Below, one piece after another: positions 17,833 through 29,427 of a stretch of 64,000 nucleotides of DNA. The notes under the pieces were generated by a model that was given only the letters and a program-made list of their open reading frames with translations, made no database searches and had not been told where the DNA came from. The stretch is from Sphingobacteriia bacterium (lineage in GTDB: Bacteria > Bacteroidota > Bacteroidia > Chitinophagales > Chitinophagaceae): the NCBI GenBank assembly GCA_015999745.1, contig JAECQP010000002.1, positions 1 through 64,000 of the forward strand. Direction: 5' to 3'. Made by a program: the position numbers and the translations under genes. Position 1 is the stretch's first letter, and every line of letters begins with the position of its first letter.

Positions 17833-19374
17833 TTATTCCCACTCAATGGTAGCGGGTGGTTTGCTGCTGATATCATAAACAACTCTGTTGATCCCTCTGA
17901 CATTGTTGATGATCTCATTGGAAATATCTGCCAGGAACTCATAAGGTAAATGCGCCCAGTCTGCAGTCATTCCATCCACAGAAGTTACGGCACGTAAGGC
18001 AACCGTAAATTCATAGGTTCTTTCATCGCCCATTACACCCACACTTTTTACAGGGAGCAGAATGGTTCCGGCCTGCCATACCCTGGTATAGAGCCCGGCA
18101 GATTTCAGCCCGTTGATAAAGATGGCATCTGCGCGTTGCAGCAGGTCTACCCGCTCCGCATTTACTTCGCCCAATATCCTGATGGCCAGTCCCGGTCCGG
18201 GGAACGGATGCCTGTTGATCATATCTGCAGGGATGCCGAGCGCCAGCCCTACTTTTCTGACCTCATCCTTAAACAGGTAGCGTAATGGCTCGATCAGCGA
18301 CAGGTGCATGGTATCGGGCAATCCGCCAACATTGTGATGCGATTTGATGGTTTGTGACGGACCGTGTACACTTACACTTTCAATCACATCCGGATAAATA
18401 GTACCCTGGCCCAGGAAGGAGATATTCTCCAGCTTTTGGGCTTCCTCCTGGAACACATCTATGAACAGCCTTCCGATGGCTTTGCGTTTGGCCTCCGGAT
18501 CTACCTGTCCTTTCAGCGCATCGTAGAAAATTTGTTTGGCATCCACACCCTTTACATTCAAACCAATGGTTTTATAAGTATCCAGCACCTGCTGGAATTC
18601 ATCCTTCCTCAATACTCCATTATCAACAAATATGCCATGTAGCCGGCTGCCGATGGCGCGGGCAATTAAAGTAGCGGCTACGGTGCTGTCTACGCCTCCG
18701 CTCAATGCCATGATTACCTGCTTGTCGCCAATTTCGGCTTTCAGGCGGGCTACTGTTTCATCAACAAAGGAATTAGGGGTCCAGTTCTGGGAACATCCGC
18801 AAACATCCACCAGGAAATTCCGGATCAGTTGTTTGCCTTCGGTGGAATGATATACTTCGGGGTGAAACTGAAAACAATAGAGCGGATGGGTATCGGTGGT
18901 ATCTTTTTTAAAGGCAGCTATCGGGTTGGTTTCGGTGGTGGCCAGTACGGAAAATACCTCAGGTAATACTTTGATGGTGTCGCTGTGGCTCATCCAAACC
19001 TGCGATTTGGGAGACACATTATTAAAAATCGGGTCGGCCTTGATGATTTCCATTGTAGCCCGGCCATATTCCCTGGTATTGGATTGATCTACCCGGCCGC
19101 CAAAAAGCCTGGCAGTCAGTTGGGCGCCGTAACAGATGCCGAGAACAGGTAGTTGCCGTATAAAATCGAGTACATCTACCTGGGGTGCTTTTTCATCGTT
19201 TACACTAAAGGGGGAACCGCTCAGGATGATGCCTTTCAATGATGGATCAATGGTAAAGGCTTTATGATAGGGGATGATTTCGCAATATATATTCGCTTCA
19301 CGGACTGCTCTTGCGATCAACTGTGTGAATTGACTTCCAAAGTCGAGGATCAATATTTTTTCTGTCATGGACAC
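17833..19374 (-). CDS. guaA: GMP synthase (glutamine-hydrolysing)
   Basis: GATase [11 protein letters not shown]-PPase [13 protein letters not shown]-terminal [14 protein letters not shown] ... IEWE. Confidence 0.97.
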   Translation of the reverse strand: MSMTEKILILDFGSQFTQLIARAVREANIYCEIIPYHKAFTIDPSLKGIILSGSPFSVNDEKAPQVDVLDFIRQLPVLGICYGAQLTARLFGGRVDQSNTREYGRATMEIIKADPIFNNVSPKSQVWMSHSDTIKVLPEVFSVLATTETNPIAAFKKDTTDTHPLYCFQFHPEVYHSTEGKQLIRNFLVDVCGCSQNWTPNSFVDETVARLKAEIGDKQVIMALSGGVDSTVAATLIARAIGSRLHGIFVDNGVLRKDEFQQVLDTYKTIGLNVKGVDAKQIFYDALKGQVDPEAKRKAIGRLFIDVFQEEAQKLENISFLGQGTIYPDVIESVSVHGPSQTIKSHHNVGGLPDTMHLSLIEPLRYLFKDEVRKVGLALGIPADMINRHPFPGPGLAIRILGEVNAERVDLLQRADAIFINGLKSAGLYTRVWQAGTILLPVKSVGVMGDERTYEFTVALRAVTSVDGMTADWAHLPYEFLADISNEIINNVRGINRVVYDISSKPPATIEWE

Positions 19375-19462
19375 GAAGTTAAATGAAATTTGGCAGTGCC
19401 AAAACCCTTAACCTTCTCTGTGTTTAGATATTTTGCTATATTACAGCAACAAACCAAACAAT

Positions 19463-20179
19463 ATGAAACGGCTTTTTTTGCTACTGCTATTGCCCCTGGC
19501 ATTGATTTCCTGCAGATGGAGGTACAAAACCATTGAAGGGAGCGGTAATATTGTTACGGAAAGCAGGAAGGTGAACAAAGCGGAAAATATTAAGCTGGCC
19601 GGCAGTTATGATGTGTTCATTACACAGGGCGAAGCAACCAAAATCAGTATAGAGGCAGACGAAAACCTAATGGATTATATTATCCTGAGCGAAGGCCCCG
19701 ATCAACTGGTATTGAAGGAAAAGAACAACTACAACCTGAAGAGCGATCACCCGATCAAAGTATATATCACTACTCCCCGGTTATCCGGCGTTAAACTGGC
19801 AGGAACAGGTTCTGTTACCGGGAAGGGCAAGTTTACGGGCAGTGAAAAACTCTCTATTGATATTGCGGGAAGCGGTGATATGAATTTTGAAGTAAATGCT
19901 CCTGAAGTGGATGTGGACATTGCAGGTGTGGGTTCTCTTACACTGGCGGGTGAAACCAAAAATGCCCGGTATGATATTGCCGGGTCGGGAGATTGCGATG
20001 CCCTGAACCTGAAATCGGAGAATGCTAAAGTGAAAGTGGCCGGAATCGGTACGGTGAAAGTATTTGCCGATGCAACTCTGGATGTGAATGTAGCCGGTAG
20101 CGGTACGGTCTATTATAAGGGCGCTGCAACTGTAAAGCAAAAGATTGCAGGAGTGGGCTCCATCAAAAAAATAGAATAA
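19463..20179 (+). CDS. Head GIN domain-containing lipoprotein (DUF2807)
   Basis: Lipobox LISC; repeated G-S-G beta-helix pattern (GSGDMNFEV, GVGSLTLAG, GSGDCDALN). Confidence 0.88.
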   Translation: MKRLFLLLLLPLALISCRWRYKTIEGSGNIVTESRKVNKAENIKLAGSYDVFITQGEATKISIEADENLMDYIILSEGPDQLVLKEKNNYNLKSDHPIKVYITTPRLSGVKLAGTGSVTGKGKFTGSEKLSIDIAGSGDMNFEVNAPEVDVDIAGVGSLTLAGETKNARYDIAGSGDCDALNLKSENAKVKVAGIGTVKVFADATLDVNVAGSGTVYYKGAATVKQKIAGVGSIKKIE

Positions 20180-20197
20180 ATTTAGTAGCGGAAAAAG

Positions 20198-20878
20198 ATG
20201 GAAAAAAAATACAGGATACTGTTGGTGGAGGATGAGGTAAAACTGGCTCAGATCATTAAAGACGAGTTGTCACGGGCCGGGTACAGGATAGATATTGTCT
20301 CCGATGGAAATGAGGCTTCCAGGCTTTTTGGACAACAGGAATATGCATTGGTGATCCTGGATATCAATATCCCCGGCAAAAGCGGCCTCGTACTCTGCAG
20401 GGAGTTCCGTGAAATGAACCAGAAAGTGGCCATCATCATGCTGACAGCTGTTGGAGAAATACAGGATAAAATTGAAGCCTTCGATATCGGGGCAGATGAT
20501 TACCTGGTAAAACCCTTCCATTTTGATGAACTGTTCGCCCGTGTAAAAGCCCTGTTGAAACGTTCGGAGCCTGTTGATGAAAGCAACCGGATTGTGGTGG
20601 AAGACCTGGTGATTGATTTCCGCAACAAATCCGTGGAACGGGCCGGTAACAATATTAACCTTACTGCCAAAGAGTTTACCCTGCTGGTACTGCTGGCAAG
20701 GAACAAGGAAAGAGTGATCTCCAAACAGGAAATTCTGGAAAAGGTATGGGACCTGAGTTTTGATACCGGAACCAATACCATTGAAGTATACATCAGCTTC
20801 CTCCGGAACAAGATTGATAAGCCTTACGAACGTAAGCTGATTTATACCAAGCCGGGATTCGGGTACTATATTAAATAG
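20198..20878 (+). CDS. OmpR-family response regulator
   Basis: ILLVEDE, VILDINIPGKSG, GADDYLVKPF; winged helix C-terminus. Confidence 0.95.
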   Translation: MEKKYRILLVEDEVKLAQIIKDELSRAGYRIDIVSDGNEASRLFGQQEYALVILDINIPGKSGLVLCREFREMNQKVAIIMLTAVGEIQDKIEAFDIGADDYLVKPFHFDELFARVKALLKRSEPVDESNRIVVEDLVIDFRNKSVERAGNNINLTAKEFTLLVLLARNKERVISKQEILEKVWDLSFDTGTNTIEVYISFLRNKIDKPYERKLIYTKPGFGYYIK

Positions 20879-20883
20879 CGGGT

Positions 20884-22257
20884 ATGAATATCAAACTCCG
20901 GTTCGCACTGCTTTTTACTTCCTTCGTTGCCATCATCCTGTTAATCTCCGTTACAGCCATTTATCTGTTGTATGCAAGCTATCGTTCTGAAGATTATTTC
21001 AACCGGGTTAATTTTGAAGCCAATGAAGTGTACCGGATCTTCAACGAAATAAGGAAACCCGACCGGCAGGTAACAGCCGACCTGGTAAAAGATGTACACG
21101 ACAAGGCCCTCTTTAATGAGGAACTGTTTATAGAAGACTCCCTCGGAAATACCCTGTTTAAAATGCCCGACACCGCCTGGAATACCATGGCCGTTTCCAG
21201 GGCGCTGGTCATCAAAAAAAAGGAATACGAATTTACCGATGAGCAGAATGTGCAGCATGTGGTTCTTTACAAGCCCGACACTAAATTATTTGTGCATGCT
21301 TCCGGGTACGACCGGAGTGGGCTTAGCAAGCAGGGTACGTTAAAAGTGATTTTACTGGTGGTTTTTTTCGGTGGACTCTTATTAACGGCCGTGATGTCTT
21401 TTCTGTTTGTACACCAGGCCATTAAGCCAATTGTGTTGCTGAGTCTGCAGATGCAGCGTACCAACGAACAAAACCTTTCCGACAGGATTGAGGTAAAACC
21501 GGCCAATGATGAAATCAATGCCATTGCCCGTAACTTCAATGCCATGCTGGAAAGGCTCCGGAAAGCCTTTGAATCGCAGAAAAGTTTCGTGCAACATGCT
21601 TCCCATGAATTGCGCACTCCCCTGGCGGTAATGCTTTCGCAAACAGAGTCTGCGCTGAACCGTACATGCACAGAAGAGGAATACCGGTTAATCCTGGAAT
21701 CACTTAAGGAAGAACAGCAGCACATGGTGCAGCTGACCAATTCCCTGCTGGTGATATCTCAATATGAATCCCTGGAATACCTGGCAGACTGGCCCCTCAT
21801 ACGTATTGATGAATTGCTCTATGAAACCATTGCCATGTCTAAACGGATGTACCCGGGTATCCGGATCAGCTTTTCTTTTGAACATCCTCCCATGAACGAC
21901 CGGGAGCTGATGGTAAAGGGCAATGATACACTGCTGAGGTCCGCGTTTATGAACCTGATTAAGAATGCATTTAAGTATTCGGTAGATCAGAAAGTAAATA
22001 TCCTTTTGGAAACCAGTGCTGATGAAGTGAAAATCAACATCAAAAACCGGGGGCCGCAATTAACGCTGGCCGAAGTGGAAAAAATGATGATTCCGTTTTT
22101 CAGGGGAGAGAATGCCGCTAACAAGAAGGGGTTTGGGTTGGGACTTTCCATTATAGACCGGATCGTAGCCCTGCACAAAGGCAGGGTAGCATACAAACCC
22201 GAAGGTAAAGACATGAATGTATTCAGTGTAACCCTGAAGCATCACCAGGTACAATAA
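20884..22257 (+). CDS. HAMP-domain sensor histidine kinase
   Basis: TM segments, HAMP, SHELRTPLAVM H-box, GFGLGLSI G-box; follows response regulator. Confidence 0.95.
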   Translation: MNIKLRFALLFTSFVAIILLISVTAIYLLYASYRSEDYFNRVNFEANEVYRIFNEIRKPDRQVTADLVKDVHDKALFNEELFIEDSLGNTLFKMPDTAWNTMAVSRALVIKKKEYEFTDEQNVQHVVLYKPDTKLFVHASGYDRSGLSKQGTLKVILLVVFFGGLLLTAVMSFLFVHQAIKPIVLLSLQMQRTNEQNLSDRIEVKPANDEINAIARNFNAMLERLRKAFESQKSFVQHASHELRTPLAVMLSQTESALNRTCTEEEYRLILESLKEEQQHMVQLTNSLLVISQYESLEYLADWPLIRIDELLYETIAMSKRMYPGIRISFSFEHPPMNDRELMVKGNDTLLRSAFMNLIKNAFKYSVDQKVNILLETSADEVKINIKNRGPQLTLAEVEKMMIPFFRGENAANKKGFGLGLSIIDRIVALHKGRVAYKPEGKDMNVFSVTLKHHQVQ

Positions 22258-22260
22258 AAA

Positions 22261-22284
22261 AAAGCCGGTTGGGTAACCGGCTTT
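22261..22284. terminator. Intrinsic terminator between histidine kinase and rpsT (convergent)
   Basis: AAAGCCGGTT-GGGT-AACCGGCTTT, 10-bp perfect arms with flanking A/T tracts. Confidence 0.85.
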
Positions 22285-22312
22285 GAATATTTTGAGGAAA
22301 TAACAACAGCTA

Positions 22313-22567
22313 CTAAGCTACTGCTACTGTCTTTTTCGCTAATTTGCTCTTCAGGTTGGCAGCTTTGTTTTTATGGATAATTCCACGCTTTGCCAACTTA
22401 TCGATCATAGAAACAACGTTAGGTAATTGCTCGTCGTACGCTTTTTTCTCCGTATTGGATTTCAGGTCACGTATTGCATTACGGGTAGTTTTACCATAGT
22501 AACGGTTACGATCACGGCGCTTAGAGGCTTGTCTTACGTCTTTCTTTGTAGCTGAATGATTTGCCAT
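22313..22567 (-). CDS. rpsT: 30S ribosomal protein S20
   Basis: MANHSATKKDVRQASKRRDRNRYYGKTTRNAIRDL...GIIHKNKAANLKSKLAKK. Confidence 0.95.
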   Translation of the reverse strand: MANHSATKKDVRQASKRRDRNRYYGKTTRNAIRDLKSNTEKKAYDEQLPNVVSMIDKLAKRGIIHKNKAANLKSKLAKKTVAVA

Positions 22568-22782
22568 TTTCTAATTTTTTCAGGACGGCAAAGGTAAGGG
22601 CTGGAGGCCAAACTTGGAAATTAAATCTGAAAAAAAACAAAAAAAGCTGTTCCAACGGGTTGGGGATGGGCTTCTCTTGTTACAAATTTATCGCTTTTTG
22701 ACAATTTTTTGCGGTGGTTTCTGCGTTCAAACAACGATATTTGCCCTCCATTTTGACCATCAAGTTCCATTAAAAGAGACCA

Positions 22783-25521
22783 ATGAAGGATTTTTCATAT
22801 ATCAGCAACTCTCATCCGGCATTTATTGAAGCCCTTTACCAGGATTTTTTGAAGAATCCGGAAAGCGTAGACCCCGATTTAAAGAAGTTTTTTGAAGGAT
22901 TCGACTTTGCAATATCCAACCAGGCTGCCGCAGGTACCGGAACCGGCCCCGTTTCCGCCAACGGAATAGACTGGATGAACGAAATTAAAGTGTACCGGCT
23001 GATCCTTGGATACCGGAACAAGGCGCACCTGATCGCCACCACTAACCCCATCCGAAGCCGGAAAGACCGGGGTGCCAACCTGGAACTCTCTTTTTTTGGA
23101 TTGTCCGATGCCGACCTGAACACCACTTTCCAGGTGGGTAACCTGGTAGGCCTGGGCGCCACTACCTTACAGAATATTCTGACCCATCTCCGGAATGCCT
23201 ATGCTAAAAATGTAGGGATTGAATTCAAATACATTGGCGATCAGGAAAAGATTGACTGGCTCACCAAAGAAATGGAACAGAACTTTTCAGGCCAGTTGTC
23301 CATCGAAAAGAGAAGAAGGATCCTGGAGAAACTGAACCAGGGGGTGATGTTCGAAAAATTCCTGCATACTAAATATGTAGGCCAGAAAAGATTTTCGCTG
23401 GAAGGCGGTGAAACTACCATTGCTGCACTGGATGCCATGATCAATGTGGCGGGAGACAACGGTGTGGAGGAAGTGGTGATTGGTATGGCGCACAGGGGCC
23501 GTTTGAATGTGCTGGCCAATATCATGGGTAAAACCTACGAACAAATATTCAGTGAGTTTGAAGGAACCGCGGCCATTGATCAAACCATGGGCAGCGGAGA
23601 CGTTAAATACCATATGGGCTTTGGAAGTGAAGTGCTCACTGCTTCCGGAAAAGACATCTACCTCAAATTAATGCCCAACCCCTCTCACCTGGAGGCGGTG
23701 GATCCGGTGGTTCTGGGTTTTGCAAGAGCCAAGGCCGATGTGATGCAGCACAGTGAGTTCGATAAGATCCTGCCGATCCTGATTCACGGAGATGCATCGG
23801 TGGCCGGTCAGGGTATTGTATATGAAGTGTTACAGATGTCTAACCTGCGTGGTTATTATACCGGTGGTACCATCCATTTTGTGATCAACAACCAGATTGG
23901 TTTCACCACCGATTTTGATGATGCAAGAAGCGCTGTTTATTCTACCTCTGTTGCTGCCATGATTCAGGCGCCTGTATTGCATGTAAACGGAGATGATGCA
24001 GAAGCTGTGGTGAAGTGCGCTGAAATTGCTACCCGTTACCGCCAGGAATTCAACAGCGATATTTTCATTGATATGGTTTGCTACCGCAAACACGGACACA
24101 ATGAAGGGGATGACCCCAAATATACCCAACCGCAATTGTATGCGTTGATAGACAAGCACCAGAACCCAAGAGAGATCTATACCAAATACCTGATGGAGAA
24201 CGGAAAGCCCGAAGCGCAGGTGCTGGCCAAAGAAATGGAACAGAAGTTTTGGGCAGATCTCCAGGAGCGGCTCGATGAAATTAAACAGAACCCACTGCCT
24301 TATAAATACCAGCCACCGGAACTGGTGTGGAAGAGTATGGTGAAAGCCACGGCTGCTGATTTTGAGCAGTCTCCCAATACTGCCATCAACGAAGAAATTT
24401 TTAATCTCCTGTTCAAAGGACTGATGAAATGGCCGGCAGATTTCAAGCCGCTGAAGAAGATTGAAAAGCTGGTACAGGATAAAATTAAACTGCTGGAAAC
24501 AGAAGGGAAAGTAGACTGGGCAACAGCAGAACTGATGGCCTATGGTTCATTGCTCATCAACGGAAATATTGTGCGAATGAGCGGGCAGGATGTACAACGC
24601 GGTACATTCAGCCACCGTCATGCCATTCTGCGGGATGAAGTTACCAATAAGGGACACAACCGGTTGAACCATTTCCGGGATTCACAGGAAAAATTCAGAA
24701 TTTATAATTCACTGCTGAGCGAGTATGGCGTACTGGGTTTTGAATATGGTTATGCCATGGCCAATCCGCAGGCGCTGGTATTGTGGGAAGCACAGTTTGG
24801 TGATTTCAGCAACGGCGCTCAAACCATGATCGACCAGTTTATTGCTGCGGGCGAACAGAAATGGCAAAGACAGAACGGCCTGGTAATGTTGCTGCCACAT
24901 GGTTACGAAGGGCAAGGCCCCGAGCACAGCAGTGCAAGGATGGAACGCTTCCTGCAAATGTGTGCAGAACTGAATATGGTTATTACCAATGTAACCACGG
25001 CAGCCAACCTGTTCCATATGTTCAGAAGACAGCTCACCTGGAACTTCCGTAAGCCATTGATCAACTTCTCTCCAAAAGCCAACCTGCGGAACCCCGGAAC
25101 CTACAGTCCTGTAGCCGATTTCCTGACCGGCGGATTTAAGGAAGTAATTGATGATGTTTATGTAACCGCAGCTGCCGAAGTAAAGAAAGTGTTGTTCTGC
25201 AGCGGTAAGCTCTATTATGAACTGGCCGACCGGCAGGCGAAGGAGAACCGGAAGGATATTGCCATTGTTCGCCTGGAACAGGTTTATCCTTTACCTTACC
25301 AGCAGTTGGATGCATTGCATAAAAAATACAGTAAGGCAACCTGGTTCTGGGTTCAGGAAGAACCCATGAATATGGGGGCCGCCGGCTTCCTGCAAATGAA
25401 TCTCAAGACCATCAACTTTGGCGTCATCAGCAGAAATGCAAGTGCTGCAACGGCTACCGGCTATGCAAAGATTCATGCGAAAGAACAGGCCGAAATAATT
25501 GAAACCGCATTTACGATTTAA
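22783..25521 (+). CDS. sucA: 2-oxoglutarate dehydrogenase E1 component
   Basis: GMAHRGRLNVLANI, thiamin-PP region, LLPHGYEGQGPEHSSAR. Confidence 0.97.
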   Translation: MKDFSYISNSHPAFIEALYQDFLKNPESVDPDLKKFFEGFDFAISNQAAAGTGTGPVSANGIDWMNEIKVYRLILGYRNKAHLIATTNPIRSRKDRGANLELSFFGLSDADLNTTFQVGNLVGLGATTLQNILTHLRNAYAKNVGIEFKYIGDQEKIDWLTKEMEQNFSGQLSIEKRRRILEKLNQGVMFEKFLHTKYVGQKRFSLEGGETTIAALDAMINVAGDNGVEEVVIGMAHRGRLNVLANIMGKTYEQIFSEFEGTAAIDQTMGSGDVKYHMGFGSEVLTASGKDIYLKLMPNPSHLEAVDPVVLGFARAKADVMQHSEFDKILPILIHGDASVAGQGIVYEVLQMSNLRGYYTGGTIHFVINNQIGFTTDFDDARSAVYSTSVAAMIQAPVLHVNGDDAEAVVKCAEIATRYRQEFNSDIFIDMVCYRKHGHNEGDDPKYTQPQLYALIDKHQNPREIYTKYLMENGKPEAQVLAKEMEQKFWADLQERLDEIKQNPLPYKYQPPELVWKSMVKATAADFEQSPNTAINEEIFNLLFKGLMKWPADFKPLKKIEKLVQDKIKLLETEGKVDWATAELMAYGSLLINGNIVRMSGQDVQRGTFSHRHAILRDEVTNKGHNRLNHFRDSQEKFRIYNSLLSEYGVLGFEYGYAMANPQALVLWEAQFGDFSNGAQTMIDQFIAAGEQKWQRQNGLVMLLPHGYEGQGPEHSSARMERFLQMCAELNMVITNVTTAANLFHMFRRQLTWNFRKPLINFSPKANLRNPGTYSPVADFLTGGFKEVIDDVYVTAAAEVKKVLFCSGKLYYELADRQAKENRKDIAIVRLEQVYPLPYQQLDALHKKYSKATWFWVQEEPMNMGAAGFLQMNLKTINFGVISRNASAATATGYAKIHAKEQAEIIETAFTI

Positions 25522-25545
25522 TGTTCACCCGGAAATAAAAAAATT

Positions 25546-26769
25546 ATGATCGAGATAAAAGTACCAACAGTTGGAGAGTCTATCAGCGAGGTTACGCTGT
25601 TAAAATGGACGAAAAAAGACGGAGAATGGGTTGAGCGGGACGAAGTGATTGCCGAGTTGGAAAGTGAAAAAGCCACTTTTGAAGTAAATGCTGAAAAAGC
25701 AGGCGTTCTGACGACCGTTGGTAAAGAAGGCGATACCTTGAATATCGGAGATGTATTGGCCAGGATTGATGAAACGGCCACAAAGCCGGAAGGCGCTGCA
25801 GCACCTTCCGCCGCTCCAACGGCCGAAGCCGTTAAACCTGTGGTGAACGAAGCGCCGGTAACGGCAGTTCCCAATGAGGTAAAAGCGACCCCGGTTGCAT
25901 CGGCGATCATCGCCGATAAAAAAGTGGATACCAAGGCCATCACCCCTTCGGGTGTGGGTGGAAAAATCATGAAGCAGGATGTGCTGGAAGCGATCTCCAA
26001 CCCCGGTAAAAAAGCATTTGTTGCCGGAGCTGAACTGTTCAGCAGAAATGTTCGCCAGGAAAAAATGAGCGCCCTCCGCAGAACCATCAGCAGAAGACTG
26101 GTGGAGTCTAAGAATACCACGGCGATGCTCACCACTTTCAACGAAGTGGACATGACCCGCATCATGGAAACCCGGAAAACATTCAAGGATAAATTTAAAG
26201 AGAGCCACGGCGTGAACCTGGGCTTCATGAGTTTCTTTGCCAAAGCCTGCGCCATTGCATTGGGCGAATGGCCTTCTGTAAATGCTTATATCGACGGGGA
26301 CCAGATCCTGTACCACGATTATGCAGATATCAGCATTGCCGTAAGTACCCCGAGAGGACTCACCGTTCCGGTGATCCGGAATGTGGAAAGCCTGAGCATG
26401 GCGGAGATTGAAAAAGCCGTACTGGTGCTGGCAGGAAAAGCAAGAGACAGTAAACTGACTGCCGAAGAACTGCAGGGCGGAACCTTTACCATCACCAATG
26501 GTGGTGTGTTTGGTAGCCTGATGAGTACTCCCATCATCAATATTCCACAGAGCGCTATTTTGGGTATGCATAAAATTCAGGAGCGTCCGATGGCCGTGAA
26601 TGGCCAGGTGGTGATCCGCCCAATGATGTACATTGCTTTAAGCTACGATCATCGCATCATCGATGGAAGAGAAAGCGTGAGCTTCCTGGTAAGGGTGAAA
26701 GAATTGCTGGAAAATCCGGAGTTGCTGCTGATGGGCAAGGATCCGGTGAAAGCATTATTAGAATTATAA
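25546..26769 (+). CDS. sucB: Dihydrolipoyllysine succinyltransferase (2-OGDH E2)
   Basis: Lipoyl domain [11 protein letters not shown]; catalytic [13 protein letters not shown]. Confidence 0.96.
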   Translation: MIEIKVPTVGESISEVTLLKWTKKDGEWVERDEVIAELESEKATFEVNAEKAGVLTTVGKEGDTLNIGDVLARIDETATKPEGAAAPSAAPTAEAVKPVVNEAPVTAVPNEVKATPVASAIIADKKVDTKAITPSGVGGKIMKQDVLEAISNPGKKAFVAGAELFSRNVRQEKMSALRRTISRRLVESKNTTAMLTTFNEVDMTRIMETRKTFKDKFKESHGVNLGFMSFFAKACAIALGEWPSVNAYIDGDQILYHDYADISIAVSTPRGLTVPVIRNVESLSMAEIEKAVLVLAGKARDSKLTAEELQGGTFTITNGGVFGSLMSTPIINIPQSAILGMHKIQERPMAVNGQVVIRPMMYIALSYDHRIIDGRESVSFLVRVKELLENPELLLMGKDPVKALLEL

Positions 26770-26794
26770 TTCAATACCCGGTATTGTAAAAAAT

Positions 26795-26826
26795 AATTAA
26801 AGCTCACTCACCGGTGAGCTTTAATT
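26795..26826. terminator. Intrinsic terminator downstream of sucB
   Basis: AATTAAAGCTCAC-TCACCG-GTGAGCTTTAATT, 13-bp perfect arms. Confidence 0.85.
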
Positions 26827-26836
26827 TTATCCGCGA

Positions 26837-28039
26837 ATGAGGTACGCACATCAATATGTAAAATCGGCTGTTGCGCTCTTGCAGACCTATAACGGATCTG
26901 TTCCACTGGCTGCTTTCCTGAAGCAATATTTTGCGCAGCACAAAAAATTTGGTTCCAAAGACCGGAAATATATTTCCCGGCTCTGTTACTATTATTTCAG
27001 ACTGGGGCATGCGGCCCGGATGCTTTCTGCTGAAGACGCCATCAGGCTGGCTGTTTACTGCTGCAATGATACTTCCTCCGAATGGGCAGAACTCTACAAC
27101 GAAAGCTGGCTGGGTCATTGGCCGGAACTGTTGCAGCAACGACTGGATTATGCCACATCGCTGTATCCTTCCTTCAGGCGGGAAGATATATTTCCTTTTC
27201 ACCAGGCGCTTTCTGCCGAAGTGAATGCAACTTTGTTCAGTGTATCGCACCTGGTGCAGCCGGATCTTTTTCTTCGCATCAGGCCGGGCAAAGCCAGATT
27301 GTTGCAGGCAGCATTAACCTCCTCCGGCGTTCCCTTTACCGTACTTTCTGAAACAGCATTGGCCCTGCCCAACGGTACCAACCTGGAGGGTATTGTTGAA
27401 ACAGACCGGGAAGGGGTGGTACAGGATTACAGTTCGCAGAGAGTAGGAGCATTACTGGAACTGGTGCAAGAGGAGTGGAATACCCGATCCACTGCACGCA
27501 CCGCTGCTCCCATTACGGTATGGGATTGCTGCGCAGCCAGCGGAGGAAAATCCATTCTTGCGAAAGACATATTGGGCAATATCCGGTTAACTGTTTCGGA
27601 TCTGAGAACCTCCATGCTGCACAACCTGGAACAACGCCTGCATAGGGCTGGCATCAATACCGGCAAAATGTTCAGAGCCGATCTTACCGTGCCCGATCAG
27701 GTACCTTCCGAACAGTTCAACCTGATCATTTGCGATGCACCCTGCTCCGGCAGCGGTACCTGGGGACGCACGCCGGAACAATTGTACTATTTTGAAGAAA
27801 AACAGGTAGATGCTTTTCAACAATTGCAACAAAAAATAACGTCCAATATTCTTGCCGCAGTAAAACCGGGTGGTTATCTCCTGTACATTACCTGTTCTGT
27901 ATTTGCCAGGGAAAATGAGGAAATGGTAAAGTTTATTCAGGCAGGATCGGACCTGCAACTGGTGCAACAGCAACTCATAAAAGGATATACGCAAAAAGCG
28001 GATACTATGTTTGCCGCATTGTTGCGCAGGCCGGCATAA
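26837..28039 (+). CDS. RsmB/NOP family RNA methyltransferase
   Basis: VWDCCAASGGKS, DAPCSGSGTWGR, YITCSVFARENEEMV. Confidence 0.9.
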   Translation: MRYAHQYVKSAVALLQTYNGSVPLAAFLKQYFAQHKKFGSKDRKYISRLCYYYFRLGHAARMLSAEDAIRLAVYCCNDTSSEWAELYNESWLGHWPELLQQRLDYATSLYPSFRREDIFPFHQALSAEVNATLFSVSHLVQPDLFLRIRPGKARLLQAALTSSGVPFTVLSETALALPNGTNLEGIVETDREGVVQDYSSQRVGALLELVQEEWNTRSTARTAAPITVWDCCAASGGKSILAKDILGNIRLTVSDLRTSMLHNLEQRLHRAGINTGKMFRADLTVPDQVPSEQFNLIICDAPCSGSGTWGRTPEQLYYFEEKQVDAFQQLQQKITSNILAAVKPGGYLLYITCSVFARENEEMVKFIQAGSDLQLVQQQLIKGYTQKADTMFAALLRRPA

Positions 28040-28067
28040 TTCTGAGCTACTTCTGCCTGCGAAGGCG

Positions 28068-29177
28068 TTAACCCAATACCAGTTCTCCGCGCTGAATAAT
28101 TCCACCGCCAATTACATCGTTGCCTTCGTAGAATACAGCACTTTGTCCGGGTGCTATGCTTTTTACATTTTCATAGAAACGTACCCGCAGGCCATCTTCG
28201 GCATTGTATAAATGACTGAGCGATCCTTTGTCTTTATAACGGATCCGTGTAACGGTTTCCATGCCTTCGGTGATGCATTCGTATTTGATCATGTTGAGTT
28301 TGCCCACCAGCATATCGTTCTGCTCCAGGTCCGATTCGTCTCCCAATACAACGGTATTGGTGTCCGGATGAATGGAGGTAACATAAACGGGCCTGCCCAT
28401 GGCAATCTCTAGGCCCTTGCGCTGACCGATGGTATAAAACGGATAGCCTTTATGGGCTCCCAGTTTCTTTCCATTCTTGTCTACAAACCAGCCGCCGGCT
28501 ACTCTTTCTTCCAGGCCGGGTACCCGGTTTCTCAGAAATCCACGGTAATCGTTGTCGGGTACAAAACAGATTTCGTAACTCTCGCTTTTTTTGGCCAGTT
28601 CGGGGTATCCCATATCCATGGCCATCTGGCGGATTTCGGTTTTATGGTAGCCTCCCAGCGGCAGCATGGTCCTGCTCAGCAGTTCCTGGTCCAGTCCCCA
28701 AAGCACATAGCTCTGGTCTTTGGTTTCGTCGAGCCCCTTGCTGATATAATAGCGGTCATTGTGGTGCCGGTGGATTTTTGCGTAATGGCCCGTTGCAATA
28801 AATTCACAATCCATGGCATTGGCCCGCTTCAGCAGGGCGCGCCATTTAATATGAGTATTGCACATCACGCAGGGATTGGGGGTTCGCCCTGCAATGTATT
28901 CGTCTACAAAATTCTCAATCACAAAATCTCCGAACTCCTCGCGGATATCCAAAATGAAATGCGGGAATCCGTGGTGCACGGCAGCCTGGCGGGCATCATT
29001 GAATGAATCAATATTGCAACAACCCGTTTCCTTGCTGCTGCTGCCGCTGCTGGCATAATCCCATGTTTTCATGGTAATGCCGATCACTTCATATCCTTCG
29101 TTGTGAAGCATGAGGGCCGTAACAGTACTGTCAATACCTCCGCTCATGGCCACCAATACTTTTCCTTTACGACTCAT
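28068..29177 (-). CDS. mnmA: tRNA 2-thiouridine(34) synthase MnmA
   Basis: VLVAMSGGIDSTVTA; NPCVMCNTHIKWR; internal Met (MSRKGKVLV) is the likely start. Confidence 0.95.
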   Translation of the reverse strand: MSRKGKVLVAMSGGIDSTVTALMLHNEGYEVIGITMKTWDYASSGSSSKETGCCNIDSFNDARQAAVHHGFPHFILDIREEFGDFVIENFVDEYIAGRTPNPCVMCNTHIKWRALLKRANAMDCEFIATGHYAKIHRHHNDRYYISKGLDETKDQSYVLWGLDQELLSRTMLPLGGYHKTEIRQMAMDMGYPELAKKSESYEICFVPDNDYRGFLRNRVPGLEERVAGGWFVDKNGKKLGAHKGYPFYTIGQRKGLEIAMGRPVYVTSIHPDTNTVVLGDESDLEQNDMLVGKLNMIKYECITEGMETVTRIRYKDKGSLSHLYNAEDGLRVRFYENVKSIAPGQSAVFYEGNDVIGGGIIQRGELVLG

Positions 29178-29427
29178 GGTAACTAAACTTTGTGCAAAAG
29201 TAGAACAACTGGGCTGAAAATGCCGGGCGGGGTAACCGCTGAAGGCCCCCGGGCCCTGTCGAAAAGCGAAAAAATCCATCTGCGGAAACTGAAAAGGCCC
29301 GATTGCCCCCTTTATAGGGGAGGGGAACCGCGGAAATGGCTGAAGAAACCGTGTTAAAAAACTTTTAGACCGTGGTTAATACGCATTTACTTAATTTCAT
29401 TTTTCGAATATTTATAAAAACAATACT

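Noticed and set aside
25600-26571. 323-aa minus-strand ORF opposite sucB
   Set aside because: Antisense shadow of a well-conserved E2 gene
26772-26786. CAATACC-C-GGTATTG palindrome after sucB
   Set aside because: Loop of one base cannot form a hairpin; probably incidental next to the true terminator
29178-29279. N-terminal extension of mnmA in the ORF track
   Set aside because: MSRKGKVLVAMSGG is the normal N-terminus; the extension covers promoter-like TACTTTTG and the palindromic patch
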